This document shows positions 10,941-23,405 of a DNA stretch of 64,000 nucleotides, piece after piece. The notes under the pieces are model-generated. The model saw only the letters and a program-made list of their open reading frames with translations, was not told where the DNA came from and searched no databases. The stretch is from assembly GCA_015680685.1 (NCBI GenBank), contig MNCI01008125.1, positions 388,549 through 452,548 on the forward strand, written 5' to 3'. The stretch is from Gnetum montanum (Eukaryota > Streptophyta > Gnetopsida > Gnetales > Gnetaceae). The position numbers and the translations under genes are program-made. Each line of letters begins with the position of its first letter. The first letter of the stretch is position 1.

Positions 10941-12800
10941 TGTGGGTCATAATTCTCCATAAATTTTATTTTTGAAGATACAATCATAGTAGTTATTCAA
11001 GCATTAAACCCATAAACTAGGCTAAATGGTGTAGTCACTATAGATTTTTTTATCCTAATTCTATGAGTTCACAAAGCTCCTTGTAATAGCTTGTGCCTGT
11101 TTCCTATACAATTATCCATAGAGTGTTTAATATAAGAGATTAGCTGTTTGTTTGTGAACTTGGCTAGACCCTTTCCTTGTCAATAATAGTTCAAAGATGA
11201 AAAATGTAGGATTGATTTCCTTGAAGCCCATCTTAGGAACTTAGTTGATTAGAAAGCTATGTTGTTATGAGTAATAAGTTATTTTGACATTCCAAACTAA
11301 TTTATGATATATTATTCTAAAAACTTAATTACATCATATGATGTGCTTGTTGACCTTTTGGTATGTCAAAAGATTAGAGAAAATGGATAATGTGAATTAT
11401 GTGTGTGTGATGGTAATTTTGTAGGACCATGAAAAAGTAGAATGCGCATGGAGACCCAAGGCTTGAAGAATGAGATCTACGTTGACATGTCAAAACAAAG
11501 AATAAGTATACAAGATGAGAGCATGAATGTTAACACAGTCTACTAGCCAAACAAAGATGTTTTGAGGATTGTCAAAAAGCCAAAAGGCCAAAGAAATGAT
11601 TTAGGTTTCAGAGTGTATCTAGAGGGTAGACATGTCTATATAACAATAGATGTTTATCTAGAAGTGTAGATGTCTATAGATAGACAACTCATTTTTGACA
11701 TCTCAAGTTTTAAATAGATGTCTCTTCTATGTTTAAGCAGTTCACAGATATATGTTTCATCTTTGAAGTATATGTCTATACTAGCCATTTGATAGCCGTT
11801 GCATGAATTCCAAGGAGTTTTTGGAAACTCAAAGGATATAAGAAAAAGTGAATTTCTTGAAAATTGTGATGTACTATAATTTTCAAATCAATTCAAGGAT
11901 GTTGAAAAAATCTTGTGATTTTCCTTCATTGTATTATCATTTGCTTGTATTGATTTTATTGAGCTTCAAGTGCAAGGGATTTGTGAATAGATTGCACTCT
12001 TTCCTTGTTCCTTCTCTTTCTTTCTTACAGCCTTACAGGGTTGATGTGCTTCTTATGAGAAGAAATCTCTATTGAGCTTGTCAAGACCCTATGGGGTTGA
12101 GTAGTTTTGCAGTGATAAAACACTTCGGTGTGTAGCTCACATTTATAAAGGTTGTGGAATCTTCTAAGCCACATTTTGAGCTTGTTGGGATCTTGTAGGG
12201 TTGAGTGGTTTTGCAATAACGAAACACTCCAAAGCAGAGCTCAAAGCGTGTAAAGAGTATGGTGCTCTTCAAACTACATTTTAAAGAAAAAAAGTCCAAA
12301 GATATGAGTATATTCTACCCTTAGACTGTGGATGTATCCAAGTTGGGGAACCACATAAAATTTGTGTTTATTTTTAGTGGTTGCAACATTTGAAATTGGG
12401 GAACTTATTCAACCACCTTTCTAAGTTTACGATCCATAGTTCTTTTCCTTAGAGCTTTAGTTTTTGATCATTTAGTAAAATAGTCAATGGCTATCATAAT
12501 AAATCTATGTCCTATTTGAGATGGAGTAATAACTCATATAAAATCTAATCCCCATATTTGAAAAGGTCTATATATTATCACTGGTTTTAATGGATCATTT
12601 GCCTTTTTTAAATTTGGTCAATTTAACACTTTTAACAAGTTAAAATCTTATCTCACTAATCCTTATATATTGTAGGCCAATAGAATTCATATTTCAGTAT
12701 ATGTTGCATTGTATTCCTTGGGGATTCATAGTACAAGTCCTTATGATCATGGAATTAACTTAGGGTTTCTTTAGTTCTTTGATTATATGCATACTCCAGA
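10940..12800 (-). pseudogene. TatB integrase core, interrupted by a solo LTR
   Basis: From about 12640 down to 12444 the minus strand reads DPLKPVI, a GLDFI segment and HRFIMIAIDYFTK, the start of the gypsy integrase catalytic core with its first Asp. The frame is then cut by the LTR at 12438-11348 and resumes below 11347 with SYDVIKFLE. The zinc-finger part lies up to about 12800. Many stops; not functional. Confidence 0.75.
11348..12438 (+). mobile_element. Solo LTR of the copia family, opposite orientation
   Basis: Begins TGTTGACCTTTTGG (copia LTR start TGTGGACCTTTTGG) and ends with TTTCTAAGTTTACGATCCATA, matching the end of 5126-6306 read in reverse. The flanks GTGCT (11343-11347) and GTTCT (12439-12443) differ by one base and are the likely 5-bp target duplication. 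No internal region remains, as after recombination between LTRs. It lies inside the TatB integrase. Confidence 0.8.
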
Positions 12801-12819
12801 AGGATTCCTTGAAAATTCT

Positions 12820-14539
12820 TTCTATATAGAATTCCTTGAGTGAAAACTTGTTTGTTTTGCTTATAAAAGCTCTTTGGATTTTAGATATATTTTTATGGAT
12901 CTCTTGGCTAATGAAAAATTTTACTATGTCATCATATCAATTTCTAATTTCAAAAAGAGCTAACATCTCATGTTCAAATTCTTTTGCCATCATTTTAACT
13001 AATCCCATATTTTTAACTAATTTAAAAATTTCTAAATTAGATTGAAATTGTTATAGCTTGATTATCCAATTAGTTGTTTTAAGAACAATCTTTTTTTGTG
13101 TGATAGAAACTACCTTATGTCTAGCTCTACAATCATAATGTGAATTAAAGTATCTTATAAATAATACTTAAAATGTCCCAATGCTTTTGTCACGAAAAAT
13201 GCTTGTTTTGCAAGCTCAAAATAATTTCTTTTAGCTCCTTTCAATTGATTACTGAAAAATTCAATTGGTTTTTCTTCTTTTGCATCCTTCTATTTTAATA
13301 CTACAGTTAAAGAATCTATTAAGGAAAAAAAATATAACCACAAATCTTCTTTTAGCTTAGGTTTAATCAGATATGGGGCTTCTAAGATGGCTTTCTTAAT
13401 TATATTGAAGGCTTCGAATGTTTCCTTTATTTTTTGTTCTTCAACATCTTTCTTTAATATTTGTAAAGGAGGCTTATTATTTCTATAAATCATGGTATGG
13501 ATATTTAAATAAAATTTTATCTTTCCAAAGAAAGATCTTAGTTCTTTCTTGTTTGTAGGATTTTCTATAACTTGAATAGCTATTTCCTATTGACAAATTA
13601 TATGTTTGAGTAAGCTACCTGATTTTACCCCAACAATACATTTCTTAGAATTCAGAGAGATACCAAATTCTCTAAACTTGTTAAATATTTATTATAAATA
13701 GGATATATGGTCTGATTCATGCTTTGAATACACTGTAATATAGTGTCCATAGCTTGTTGGAAAGTAGTTCCTAAATTTGATAAGTCAAAGAGCATTCTTT
13801 TGTATGAAAAAGTGCCCCACTTTGTGACGAATGTTATTTTATATTTATCATTTGTATCCACTATTATTTGATTATAATCTAAAAATCTATCTAGGAATGA
13901 ATATAATTAACATACTGATAATTTTATTAGCATCTCATCAATTCTTGGGAGTGGATATCTATATTTAATCAAATCTTTATTTAAATTTATGAAATCAATG
14001 CCTAATCTTATATCTTCATTTATTTCTTTGAATGGTACTAAATTAACTATCCAAGCTAAATACCTTATCAAGTATATGATAATAGCACCTAATAACTTCT
14101 TGATCTTAGCTTCCATTGCTAGTTCAAAAATTGGATTAAGCTTTATTAATTTTTGTTTAATCATCTTGGAGTCTTCTAATAACGAAATTTTATGCATTAA
14201 AATGTCAAGATTAAAAGTTCTCAAATGATCATAAGCCCAAGCAAAATTTTCTAAGCTCTCTTTCAAAACATGTATTATCTTTCTTTTTTAATTTATGGTT
14301 GTAGCTTCAATGCAATATTCAAGTTTCTTGGAGCATCTTTACATCCTAAGTTTATTATTTTGTAAGCTTAATCCTTAGGAATTTGGATATATTATCCTCT
14401 AACTAATTTTTTCTCAAATTCTTCTTTCAATTGCAACATCTTTTGTGGTATTCTTTTCAAATTTTGTTTTAAATCTTCTTCCATGTAAACTTGATCTTTG
14501 AATTCCCTTGTGCTTTTAGGAATTGACCTATTTGATAGT
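12820..14539 (-). pseudogene. TatB reverse transcriptase and RNase H, broken
   Basis: 14266-13907 carries the palm entry (IRLGIDFINLNKDLIKYRYPLPRID); 13861-13652 carries YKITFVTKWGTFSYKRM and TTFQQAMDTIL. The YxDD catalytic box expected next is missing. RNase H remnants run to about 12830 (KRIT-type text, many stops). The most upstream part (14539-14290) matches the peptide before the TatC reverse transcriptase and stops abruptly where AthA begins. Confidence 0.8.
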
Positions 14540-15397
14540 TGATGAGGCATCTTCAGGTTTCATTGATGGGATGCTATCGACATGATCCTATTGATGTAGT
14601 TGCATCGACGTGTGGTGTGATGCATTGACCTACCCCCATTGACATAGTGTTTATCTTTACATAGAAATACATGCTTACTAGTTGCATTTATGGCATTCCA
14701 TTATTAGTATCCTAGTGAAGCTCTTGCATTTTGTTCATTTGACAATTAGAATATTTTCTAAGTGATCATAGTAGTAGTAAGAAGTGTATAGATCTTTATT
14801 CAAACACTAATGTACCTGAGCACCTTAATTTGATGAACAATAAAGATAAGGTTTTTTCACAAACCTTGCAACATTTGGAATTATCTTAATGTTTACTTAA
14901 TGTATTTATCATTTGATAAATTTATTTTAATGCATCAAATTAATTAATTTCATAGTGATTAATTAATACACATAAGTATGACCATTTCGAGCATACGTTA
15001 ACATTTGGTAATCCTAGTAGTGCTTAATGCTTGGTAACCTAGTAACATTGTAACATGGTTTAGGATGTGTATGGTAAATGGAAATGGATGCTTATGTTAG
15101 GATTAATTAGGATATTAGTTAGTTATTAGATTAATTAAGCATTTAATTAATTTATTTTTTGGCATTGAGGTGATTTAAAAAATACATATAAAATGAAAAA
15201 AATCATATGCCTTAGTTACACTTAATCATACACTTGCACTTCACAAGTGAAATAGAGAAGACAATGGTCATGTACATTAGACTCACTTCTTAGACTCAGT
15301 GTACTTAGAGGGCTAAAGTCTATGGAATTCGACTGGATCACTTAGTGAATGCAAGTGATTCATATGGTTGGGTGTAGGGATTGCTTGTTGCTTATCA
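14540..15397 (+). repeat. AthA 5' LTR
   Basis: Begins TGATGAGGCATC and ends CTTATCA; pairs with 36863-37709. Shared blocks include GTATCCTAGTGAAGCTCTTG (near 14710) and GTGATTCATATGGTTGGG (near 15355). The TATA box of the 3' copy (TATAAATA) is decayed here to CATAGAAATA. An AATAAAGAT polyadenylation-like motif lies near 14840. Confidence 0.85.
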
Positions 15398-15398
15398 T

Positions 15399-15416
15399 TG
15401 GTGTTGTTATTGGGAA
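15399..15416 (+). other. AthA primer-binding site, Asp tRNA type, mutated
   Basis: TGGTGTTGTTATTGGGAA stands one base after the LTR end. It equals the Asp tRNA site TGGCGCCGTTGCCGGGGA used by Athila elements, apart from C-to-T or G-to-A changes and one lost G. Confidence 0.75.
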
Positions 15417-15545
15417 CTTTAGTTAGCTACATGTGCTATCTAGTAGTTAGTGAAATTATTCAATGATGTTGTAATGAACCTTAAAGTCATAATAATTAAA
15501 AATAATAATAATAGTAAAAGCAAACTATTTTTCTTCACAACTAAT

Positions 15546-17990
15546 ATGTCTTCTTCTCATAGGGCTAAATTTTCATTGTTGTTTGAGCATACTTCCAATC
15601 AAAGCTGCGAAGGGTAAAAACCACCAATGCCCCAATAATGTAGAGTGGTCTATACTCATATTAATGAGTATGTGCTAGACTTGGGATTCATCCTATATGA
15701 GGATGAAAAGCTACAGTGGAGGGACATGGAGGGCAACATTATGTTGTCGCTTGATTGATCAATTCCTACGATGCTGCTTCAAACTCTCATGAAATTGGGC
15801 ATCCATGGACTCAATGCTAAATATGTTGTGTAGGACCACAACTATTGGGATTATCATCCCATTAAGGCACAATGTAAGAAAGATTAGGGATAGGAGATGC
15901 ATTAGAAAGAATTGAAGGGAAAATGGTTCACAAACTACTTATTCCTGCTAGACTAGAAGGAAGGAGAGGATTCCTTCTCTAGGGATTCTCAAAACACTGA
16001 TTCTTCTTCCTTTCTCTTTAATGAGGGAGGCACTAACTAGAACTTATAGTTCACTATAAACAATCTTGGTTTGAGAAAGAATGGGTCCCATGATCATGGG
16101 GGCTTTAAGGATGGGAGACAAGGCAGAAATATGGACAAGCACCATGATGACAACAAGCATGATAATCATGGTTGTGTTTGAAGAAGAGGGTATAGCAGGC
16201 ATAGTGCTAGTGCTGGCTCTCCTCCCTCTTCACCTTCAACATCCTTATCTTCTTCCTCCTCTAGCTTTGACTAAAGGTATATAGGACATGACTATGGTGG
16301 AGGTGACTAGCATAACAGAGGTGATTGTAGGTCTCATCAGACCAATAGAGATCAGGGATGTGGGTAGTCAAGGAAGGCCTACCATTATGAAAGAATGGAC
16401 AATAGAGGGCACAATAGGTATCATGGCCATCATAGGGGCTATGACTATGATGAGCCTTTTCTTGCAACAAGGAACATGTTGAATGCTATAGAGGCTGTGA
16501 GAATTCCAACGAGGCATGTAAAAGATAGCAAATTAAAAGATTAGATATGAACAATATCGTCAATTTTGAAGGGGGATACAACTTAAATCCATAAAATCAT
16601 ATTCAAGTATTTCATGATGCTTATGCCTTTCAAAACATTGAAAATGAATGGCAAAAGTTAAAGCTATTCCCAAGGATACTCATTAAAGAGGCTTAAAGCT
16701 GGCACCAATGCTTAAAACTAGAATCAATTAGACGATGGAGTACGATGCTTGCGCTTTTTAATAACAAGTATCAAACATAATCTTGAGTGTTCAATTTGAA
16801 AAAGTGGATCTAAGGATGGAGGTTAGGAACACATGAATCCTTGGGTGAGGCCATGGGGATATATTACTCTCTATTGTACAAGTGCATAGGCCATGGCATT
16901 TCTCAAAGGAAGTAGCTTTGCCATATCATATATGGGCTTCAAATAGAAACAAGGAGAACTCTTGGGGTCTATGCCCAAGGGAGAATTTTAGAGCTTAGAG
17001 CCCATTAGATGAAAAGGCTAATTGTGCTAGTGGCTAAAGAAGAAGATGAGTTGTAGAAAAAGAAAAGTCCATAGGAGTACAAACATAATCCTTCCATCCA
17101 AAAAAGGAAAGTCTAGTGTTGTGAAAATGAGAAGGAGGTACCACTTGATAAAGTGGTGTAACAGAGAACCTTGCCAATCTAGAAATATATTTTTGAAATA
17201 TTAGCCAAGGTAGAAAAAATGTGGGATTATTTGGATGAAAAATTTCAAATAGCTCTTAGAAATACCAAAGAGTTCAAAGAGCAAGGTAGTGATTGTGATT
17301 GAAGAAGAATGAAAGAGGGTAAACGTGCCCATTAAAGGATAAGGGTAAAGTAGATGTCATTGAAGAGGTTGTAGAATTTGAGACATATGATTATGGTGGA
17401 TGTGACATTTAACTATAGGAATATCCTAAGAGATGTTGCTTAATTATGCCACACTTGCAGGAGTTTGGGGTGTATGCATTGAATCCTAGATTGAGGAGAA
17501 GGTAAGCACCCAGGAGGTTGCCCTATCCTCAAGGCAACTACAGGTAGTTCCAGCAATGGCAAGCCTACTATTTGAGTGGAGCTCCACCCCAACTTCATGA
17601 GTAGTACTAGTAGTGGCAACACCCACAATCATGGGGGATTCCACCCCTAAGGTAGCAGTACCCTTACTGGTAGCCAAATCTCTATGGGTACTATGTTCAA
17701 CAGCTGATTTCTTCGAGTGACTCTTCTAGTCTGATCTCCTTTTAGCAACACTACAACCCTTCTAAATACTATAGAGATTAATCTCTAAGAGGAGAATTGC
17801 CATTTTCATATTACCCTCATCATCCTCCTGCACTTGTACCTTCGTCCTTAACTCAACTGCTAGCATCTCCATCCATGTAGGAAAAAATTCTTGCCCAACC
17901 ACAACAAAGAAATGCCACGAGGGCTATTAACTTATAGTTTGATTCTTAGCTTAGTGGTTTGAATAACAAACCCCAAAAAATTCCTTTTTT
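15546..17990 (+). pseudogene. AthA gag, broken
   Basis: The likely start is ATG at 15546 (MSSSHRAKFS). It continues with a VLDLGFILYED/LQWRD segment, a Ser/Pro stretch (16190-16270), a His/Asp/Arg-rich region (16080-16450, read in the frame giving HHDDNKHDNH), DEPFLAT, then IPTRHVKD, and a Tyr/Pro/Gln-rich tail (17450-17900). The same order is seen in AthE (58483-60900), which confirms the reading. At least a dozen stops, many TAG. It would have formed the particle core. Confidence 0.7.
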
Positions 17991-18069
17991 TTGAATCAAC
18001 AGTTCCTCTAAGCCCTCATAGATACCTATGACTGATGACCTTGCTTCTCCCTCATCCTCTACAACCTCA

Positions 18070-18585
18070 TTCAAGACCCCTTCAAACCAAATGCCTCTAA
18101 AAGTATATATTGTGATGCTAGGTGGGCCACCTACCTAGGGAAAATTTGATCTTAGGGGTCCCCTAATTTACTTGAAAATCACTTGGAATGAGCCTTGCAA
18201 GGCTCTTCTAGACTCAGATTTTGGTGTAAATTTGATCTCTCATAAAATGTACAAAGCCTAAAACCTACCTTTACTCAAGAAGAGCAACATTCATCATGAG
18301 TTGGAGGATCAATTCATCACCATTTTCTTGGGACCGATGGAGGACATTGTGACCACCATCTATGAGTGGTCCTATCTTATTGACTTCCTAGTGATTTGTG
18401 TTAATAACTATAAGGGGGACTTTCCAATCATCATGGGAAGGGCTTGGTTGAGCATCATAGATGCATGATTAGGAATTAGAGACCTCTCCTTGGAAATTTC
18501 CAAGGAAAATGAATTTGGAAATATTGAGAGGAAGCACATTCCATGCATTATGTAAATGTGCTTCTATCGATGCATGGAATTTCTT
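18070..18585 (+). pseudogene. AthA aspartic protease, broken
   Basis: Reads WNEPCKALLDSDFGVNLIS, equivalent to the protease active-site region CKALLDLGSRVNLIS in AthE, then IIMGRAWLS and a conserved LGIRDLSLEISKE end. The active-site triad is altered. The family cleaves the gag-pol polyprotein. Text ends at IPCIM, after which the reverse transcriptase that should follow is absent. Confidence 0.75.
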
Positions 18586-18632
18586 TAAGATTTCTAAATT
18601 ATTGAGAATTTCTTTAAGATCGCTAAATTATT
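18488..18632. repeat. Cluster of palindromes and a short duplication at a deletion junction
   Basis: A perfect 18-bp palindrome lies at 18488-18505. GAAGCACATT (18531-18540) pairs with AATGTGCTTC (18555-18564). ATTCCATGCAT (18538-18548) pairs with ATGCATGGAAT (18570-18580). AATTTCTTTAAGAT plus CTAAATTATTG is then repeated about 31 bp apart. The cluster stands exactly where the reverse transcriptase is missing. Confidence 0.85.
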
Positions 18633-19235
18633 GGTGGAGCTAATAAAGAAAGATGCTTTATTTGTTTGGACCAAGGAATGCAAGCATGCATTCCAACATC
18701 TTAAGCAAAAGCTCAATGAAACTCTAATTCTATGAGCACCTAATTAATCTAGACCCTTTCACATCATGATAGATGCATAAAATTATGCCTTGGGAACTAT
18801 GCTCACATAGTTGAATGATTAGAAACGTCCTTACTATATCCATTGTGTGAGTAGAAGCATTGTTGGTGCATAACTAAACTACACCACAATAGAAAAATAA
18901 TTGATGATGGTGGTGTTTGTCTTGAAAAAATTTAGGCACTATGTGCTTGGGTACAAGGTGTTCATGTACACAGACTACAATGCAATCTAGTTCTTGATGA
19001 ACAAACCAATGATAAATCCCCATGTCATATGGTGGCTGGTGATCTTATAGGAATTTGATCATATGATGACAAGGCAAAATAAAATTGAGAACATGGTTGC
19101 TAACCACTTGTCTTGGTTGTGATGGGACAAAAAAGAGGTGGAGAGCCCATTGTAAGATTAATTTCCTAATGAAATCCTTTTTGCTAGTGCTATAACTAAA
19201 CAACTACTTGCTAAACCCAATTAGTGCGATCACAT
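18620..19235 (+). pseudogene. AthA reverse transcriptase end and RNase H, broken
   Basis: Starts with the thumb/connection text KDALFVWTKECKHAFQHLK and continues into RNase H: FHIMIDA, YALGTML, LMMVVFVLKKFRHYVLG and VFMYTDYNAI. The fingers and palm with YxDD are absent. Stops in LT*LND*K are both TAG where Gln (CAG or CAA) is usual. The frame runs into the target duplication CACAT at 19231, where TatC begins; the same frame continues after 30400. Confidence 0.8.
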
Positions 19236-22175
19236 TATTGGAGACTATTTGGGATGCAACTGCCGATGAGTGCCTCAAATAGGATTTAGGTGTTCATTGG
19301 TCTCTAGCAACATCAAGGCCGAGATACGTCCAAATAGATTCAGTAGTTAATGTGAGTATGTGTTGCTGTTGAATATTAAAATAGTTGAGTCGTGTATAAA
19401 ACTGTGATTAGTTATCATGAAAGAGATTCGGCCAACTTTGTAAAATACTGAGTTGTTGGAGATTTCTATTTTTTTTAATCACTTAGTCTATATGGTCCTT
19501 ATAATACCTACTTGTAACAAATAAAATTTTGCATAAATCATTTGAGCACAACCCTGCCAATCTACTCCTAATTTCCCTTAGAGAGAAAAAGTTCCAGAAG
19601 AAAACTAGAAATAGAGCAAGATTCAATGGAAAGAGAAAGAAAGAAAGAAGATTTGGGTAAAAATCTCAAATATTTAAGCAAGCTAAATTGATACAAGAAA
19701 AAAATTTATAATAAAGTTATCCCTAATTCAATATCTATGAATTGTTCAAATTTTCTAGGCTTAAACAAGCAATTTCTTAAAGACAATCCTAATTATACTA
19801 CCAAAATTTGCTTCATAAAACAACATGTATGAGTCTCTATTTTGGCTAGATAATAGTTTTCAATGATTGCATATAATAGATTTTTTAATGATTTAACAAT
19901 TTCTGATTGAAATACCAAAGGAATATACTTTTAAAAAAATCAAAAGCTATTTCAGTCCTATCAAAATACCAAAGATTTTTTGAACCCTCTAGACTATTAA
20001 ATTGTTCAATTGGCTTGTCTATCACAGAGGCTCTCTTATAGCAACACTAATAGCAACCTTAAACATTGCATAATAATAAACCTCTCTATTAAAGTGTTCT
20101 TGAGGCTTCCCAACATGAGCTCTTCTATGGAAAATCTTAATAGGAGTCTACTATCATGCAACAAAGAGCTATAAAAGTGATCTAAATGTCCCAAATTGTA
20201 ATACTAAGCATAATACTACTTAAACCACTAGCTATGCAATGAAAACAAAATAGGAAAGAATGAACTCACAGGATTAAAAAAAGCCACCAAAATGATGTCT
20301 TTAGTAAGCCATCTTACAAGCAATCTTCAAATTTTTTTCTTGATCTCCCTCCTCCCTTCAACCTTATTTTTACCTTTGAAGCCTTTTTATAGTGGCTTTG
20401 GGTAGTTACAATAATCATGAGAGGAGTAGCAAATATCTAAGATATTTAATCTTAACCACCTAAGCAGTATAACTTCCATGGAAAGTTATGAGAATTTTAA
20501 GCCACTTTTGGCAAGTGTCTTCATGAATAATCTCTATTTCCTTTTTAAAAATAAAATCCCCCTATTTTTTTTGAAAAAAAAAATACATATGAATTATCTT
20601 TAAACTTATATTGCACTCTTGCGATGAAAATAATACATATTTCTCCTTATATGCTCTAACCAAAAGCATCAAAAAGAAAAATATTTAATTCCTAAGGCGA
20701 ATCATGACTAACTCGTTGCATAAACGCAAGAATAATAGTTTATTTTCCCATCACATTAGGGGTTTATTTTTCCACCATGTGGTACAAGAAATGAGGATTG
20801 TAGTCTACCATGTTTTATCTCCCTATTTCTGATGTTAAGGATGTTGCTCTTCATGTACTTCTAGGTAATAGATAGAAAATAAGGTGGCACACTTGGAAGT
20901 CGAGGTAGTTTTCTGGGCATAGCAAGTTCTGTCGATGTTATTTTAGGCATACTTGTGGAGCATGATCATTGTAGCAGTTGAGAGGAAACCCCAATCTTTG
21001 CCTGCATTGACGTTGTGGCCACCAACATTCTACACATTTGTAGATTTTCCAATTTAGGGCTTCTTTGTCACGATCCATTTGTGTAAAATATTTTCCAAGA
21101 AATTCCTTCCCGCCGCTCTAGTTTCTTGCTTTTTTTTTCTCTATACCTACAATAATATTTGGGAGGTAATTTTTTTTACTATACCTGCAATAATTTCTCT
21201 CATTCTTAATCATCCTTGATGATTCCAACGTATCTGTATTTAAGTTTTAGTAGTGTCGAGGTGTATAAAATCTATAGGACTGACATTTTCAAGTTTATCA
21301 TGATGAAATGTTTTTCTAAGCCAAGATGGCTCCTGGAAGTTGCCAGAGAAAGCATCACTCATGATTTTCAATGTGATCAATTGGGGTTGCCTTGTTTGTC
21401 AGTTGAGTTTGTATGTAGGGGTTGTCTTCATATTGTCTTGCATACTTTTGCAATGTAGATTGCATCACACCTTGTATGGCTTTGGCTCATTTCTTATCAC
21501 CGTAAGCAAAGTATTTGATCATAGCCTTGGCAAGAATTTGTGAATCCCGATTGGTGTCTTGTGTTAGGGTTTCATCATTTTTTTAGTTCATCGAGGTGCC
21601 ACGGCTTCAATGATGCTTCTATTGGTGTGGCAAATGCCATGCCAACATCACAAATGGGTGTACTATAGCTACCATTGAAGAGTGCCTCGGTGTTGAGATT
21701 GAGGAAGATTCAATGTAATTTCCATAGTGAAGGGTAGAGGAATTACAAATTGGTCTGCGTTTGGGACATTCTGTCATTTTTTTGTTGATTTATTGAGGAT
21801 GATTGTTTTGTTTTGAAGTAGTTGATTATAGTAACTTTTCAAATCCTTTTTCAATGTAATTCAACTAGAAATTATGTAGGATACACTCATTGTTATTTTT
21901 TTGTAGATTACATAGTATTTCACATAATTTTTTGCAATAACCAGTGTGGATAAACCAATTAAGAACTATTATTTTTGTCCACTTGAAACAACTTCCTTTT
22001 CAACCTTTCAATGAGAGAATGTAGCCTTGTGTCTTCAAATGCGGTCACACCCCATTTAGTATTGATATTAACTTCCTAAGACATTTCTCCTAACTTCTCA
22101 GATGTATCAATCTCATTTATTTTAAATTGCATTTTCTTCAACTCTTGTTCCATGGAATGGTTTAACATGATAACA
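19236..22175 (-). repeat. TatC 3' LTR
   Basis: Plus-strand ends TATTGGAGAC...TGATAACA; minus-strand ends TGTTATCA...CCAATA. Aligns throughout with 27474-30394. It holds a coding-like minus-strand frame (about 22000-20780) equivalent to that described at 28990-29995. Confidence 0.9.
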
Positions 22176-22579
22176 TTTCATATCCTCCTAAAAAAATATC
22201 AACTAAGAGACAATAATTTTATTGAATATTCACATGAAATGCTGGAAATATTTTTTTGAGAAAAACTTTCATTAAACTTAAGGTTTAATGAAATAAAAAC
22301 CTCAGCCCTAATAAAAACTTAAATAACTATACATGAGGACTTTATACAAATTGTTCAATGGATGAGAAGTGGATAGTTAAAATAAAATTTTTGGGAATCC
22401 TCTTGCCTTGAACCCTTTCATACACTATTTTATTTGAAACCAATGCATTGTCTTCATCCTTACTTTCTTCAACTATTCTTGTTTCCTTTGCATCTACCTC
22501 TTTTGCTGATTCTTGTGGCCTATCCCAATTAGATACTTCTGTATCTTGAGCTACAAATGCCTCTCCCCAAGAATCATCT
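22176..22579 (-). other. TatC polypurine tract and 3' non-coding interior
   Basis: Next to the LTR the minus strand reads TTTTTTTAGGAGGATATGAAA, a purine tract in the right place. The remainder shows no domain. Confidence 0.5.
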
Positions 22580-22788
22580 TTTTAAGGGAGCTCTAACCTT
22601 TTTGATTAAACTAATATTTAATAATTAGTTCAACTAATATTTTTAATTAAATATTACTGGTCTATTTAAAAATATTTAATAATTAGTTCAACTAATATTT
22701 TTAATTTAATAAAATAGAATATCCCAATTTTATATTTAATGGTCTATCCACAATTACTGGTTTTAAGGGAGCTCTAACCTTTTTGATT
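22580..22788. repeat. Interleaved direct repeats at the integrase deletion
   Basis: A 28-bp unit (TTTTAAGGGAGCTCTAACCT...) occurs at 22580-22607 and 22761-22788. A 36-bp AT-rich unit occurs at 22613-22648 and 22671-22706 and contains ATTAGTTCAACTAAT, palindromic around its central C. The repeats lie where the integrase catalytic core should be. Confidence 0.9.
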
Positions 22789-23030
22789 TTTGGTCCATGG
22801 ATTTGACATTTATAACATCTTTGAATTTTCAAACGAATATCTTGATACATACTAGGCCAATAATATTCATATTGAAGTTTATGTTGCATAGTTGATTTAG
22901 GGGATTCATAAAATAAATTAGAATGATCATGGAATTATCTAAGATGGAATTAATTTAATCATTATGAACACATTCCAACAAAACCCCCCTAAAATCCTTT
23001 CTGAATAATATACCATCTTTAACCACAAAT
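22701..23030 (-). pseudogene. TatC integrase zinc-finger stub
   Basis: 22889-22701 reads MQHKLQYEYYWPSM, then CYKCQIHG and a DRPLN segment: the HHCC zinc finger and linker of gypsy integrase. Text upstream to about 23030 is the RNase H-integrase linker (FVVKDGILF). The D,D-35-E core is absent because the sequence passes into the scrambled repeats. Confidence 0.75.
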
Positions 23031-23405
23031 TTATGTGTTTTCTTGAAGAAAGCTCTTTTTTGACTTATAGCTATATTATTTGGAACTTTCCTTGTATTAA
23101 AAACTTTAAAATTTCATCATATCAATTTCCCTTAGGAGTATCAAGCACACATACATCATTTTCTCTAGTCATTAATTTGGCTAATTCCATTCCCTTAATT
23201 TTTTTGCATATTTCCAATGAAAATCTAAAACCTTGAAGCTTTATAAGCCACTTTCCTCTTTTCAATCCAATTTCATTTTGTGCTATGAATTGCTTGACTA
23301 CAAGTTCAATTAGCATAATATGAACTAATAAACTTTCTAGATAATATTTAAAATACTGAAATGCTTTAATGACTATGAATGCTTGTTTTTTCAAATCTAA
23401 ATAAT
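23031..23405 (-). pseudogene. TatC gypsy-type RNase H (downstream copy)
   Basis: 23394-23122 reads KKQAFIVIKAFQYFKYYL, then GLKRGKWLIKLQGF and MELAKLMT, a pattern typical of the RNase H following reverse transcriptase in Tat-like elements. It degrades the RNA strand of RNA-DNA hybrids. The N-terminal Asp region at the junction with reverse transcriptase is decayed. Confidence 0.75.

Noticed and set aside
21216-21543. Plus-strand open frames in the TatC LTR
   Set aside because: They are antisense to the coding-like text and differ between the two LTR copies.
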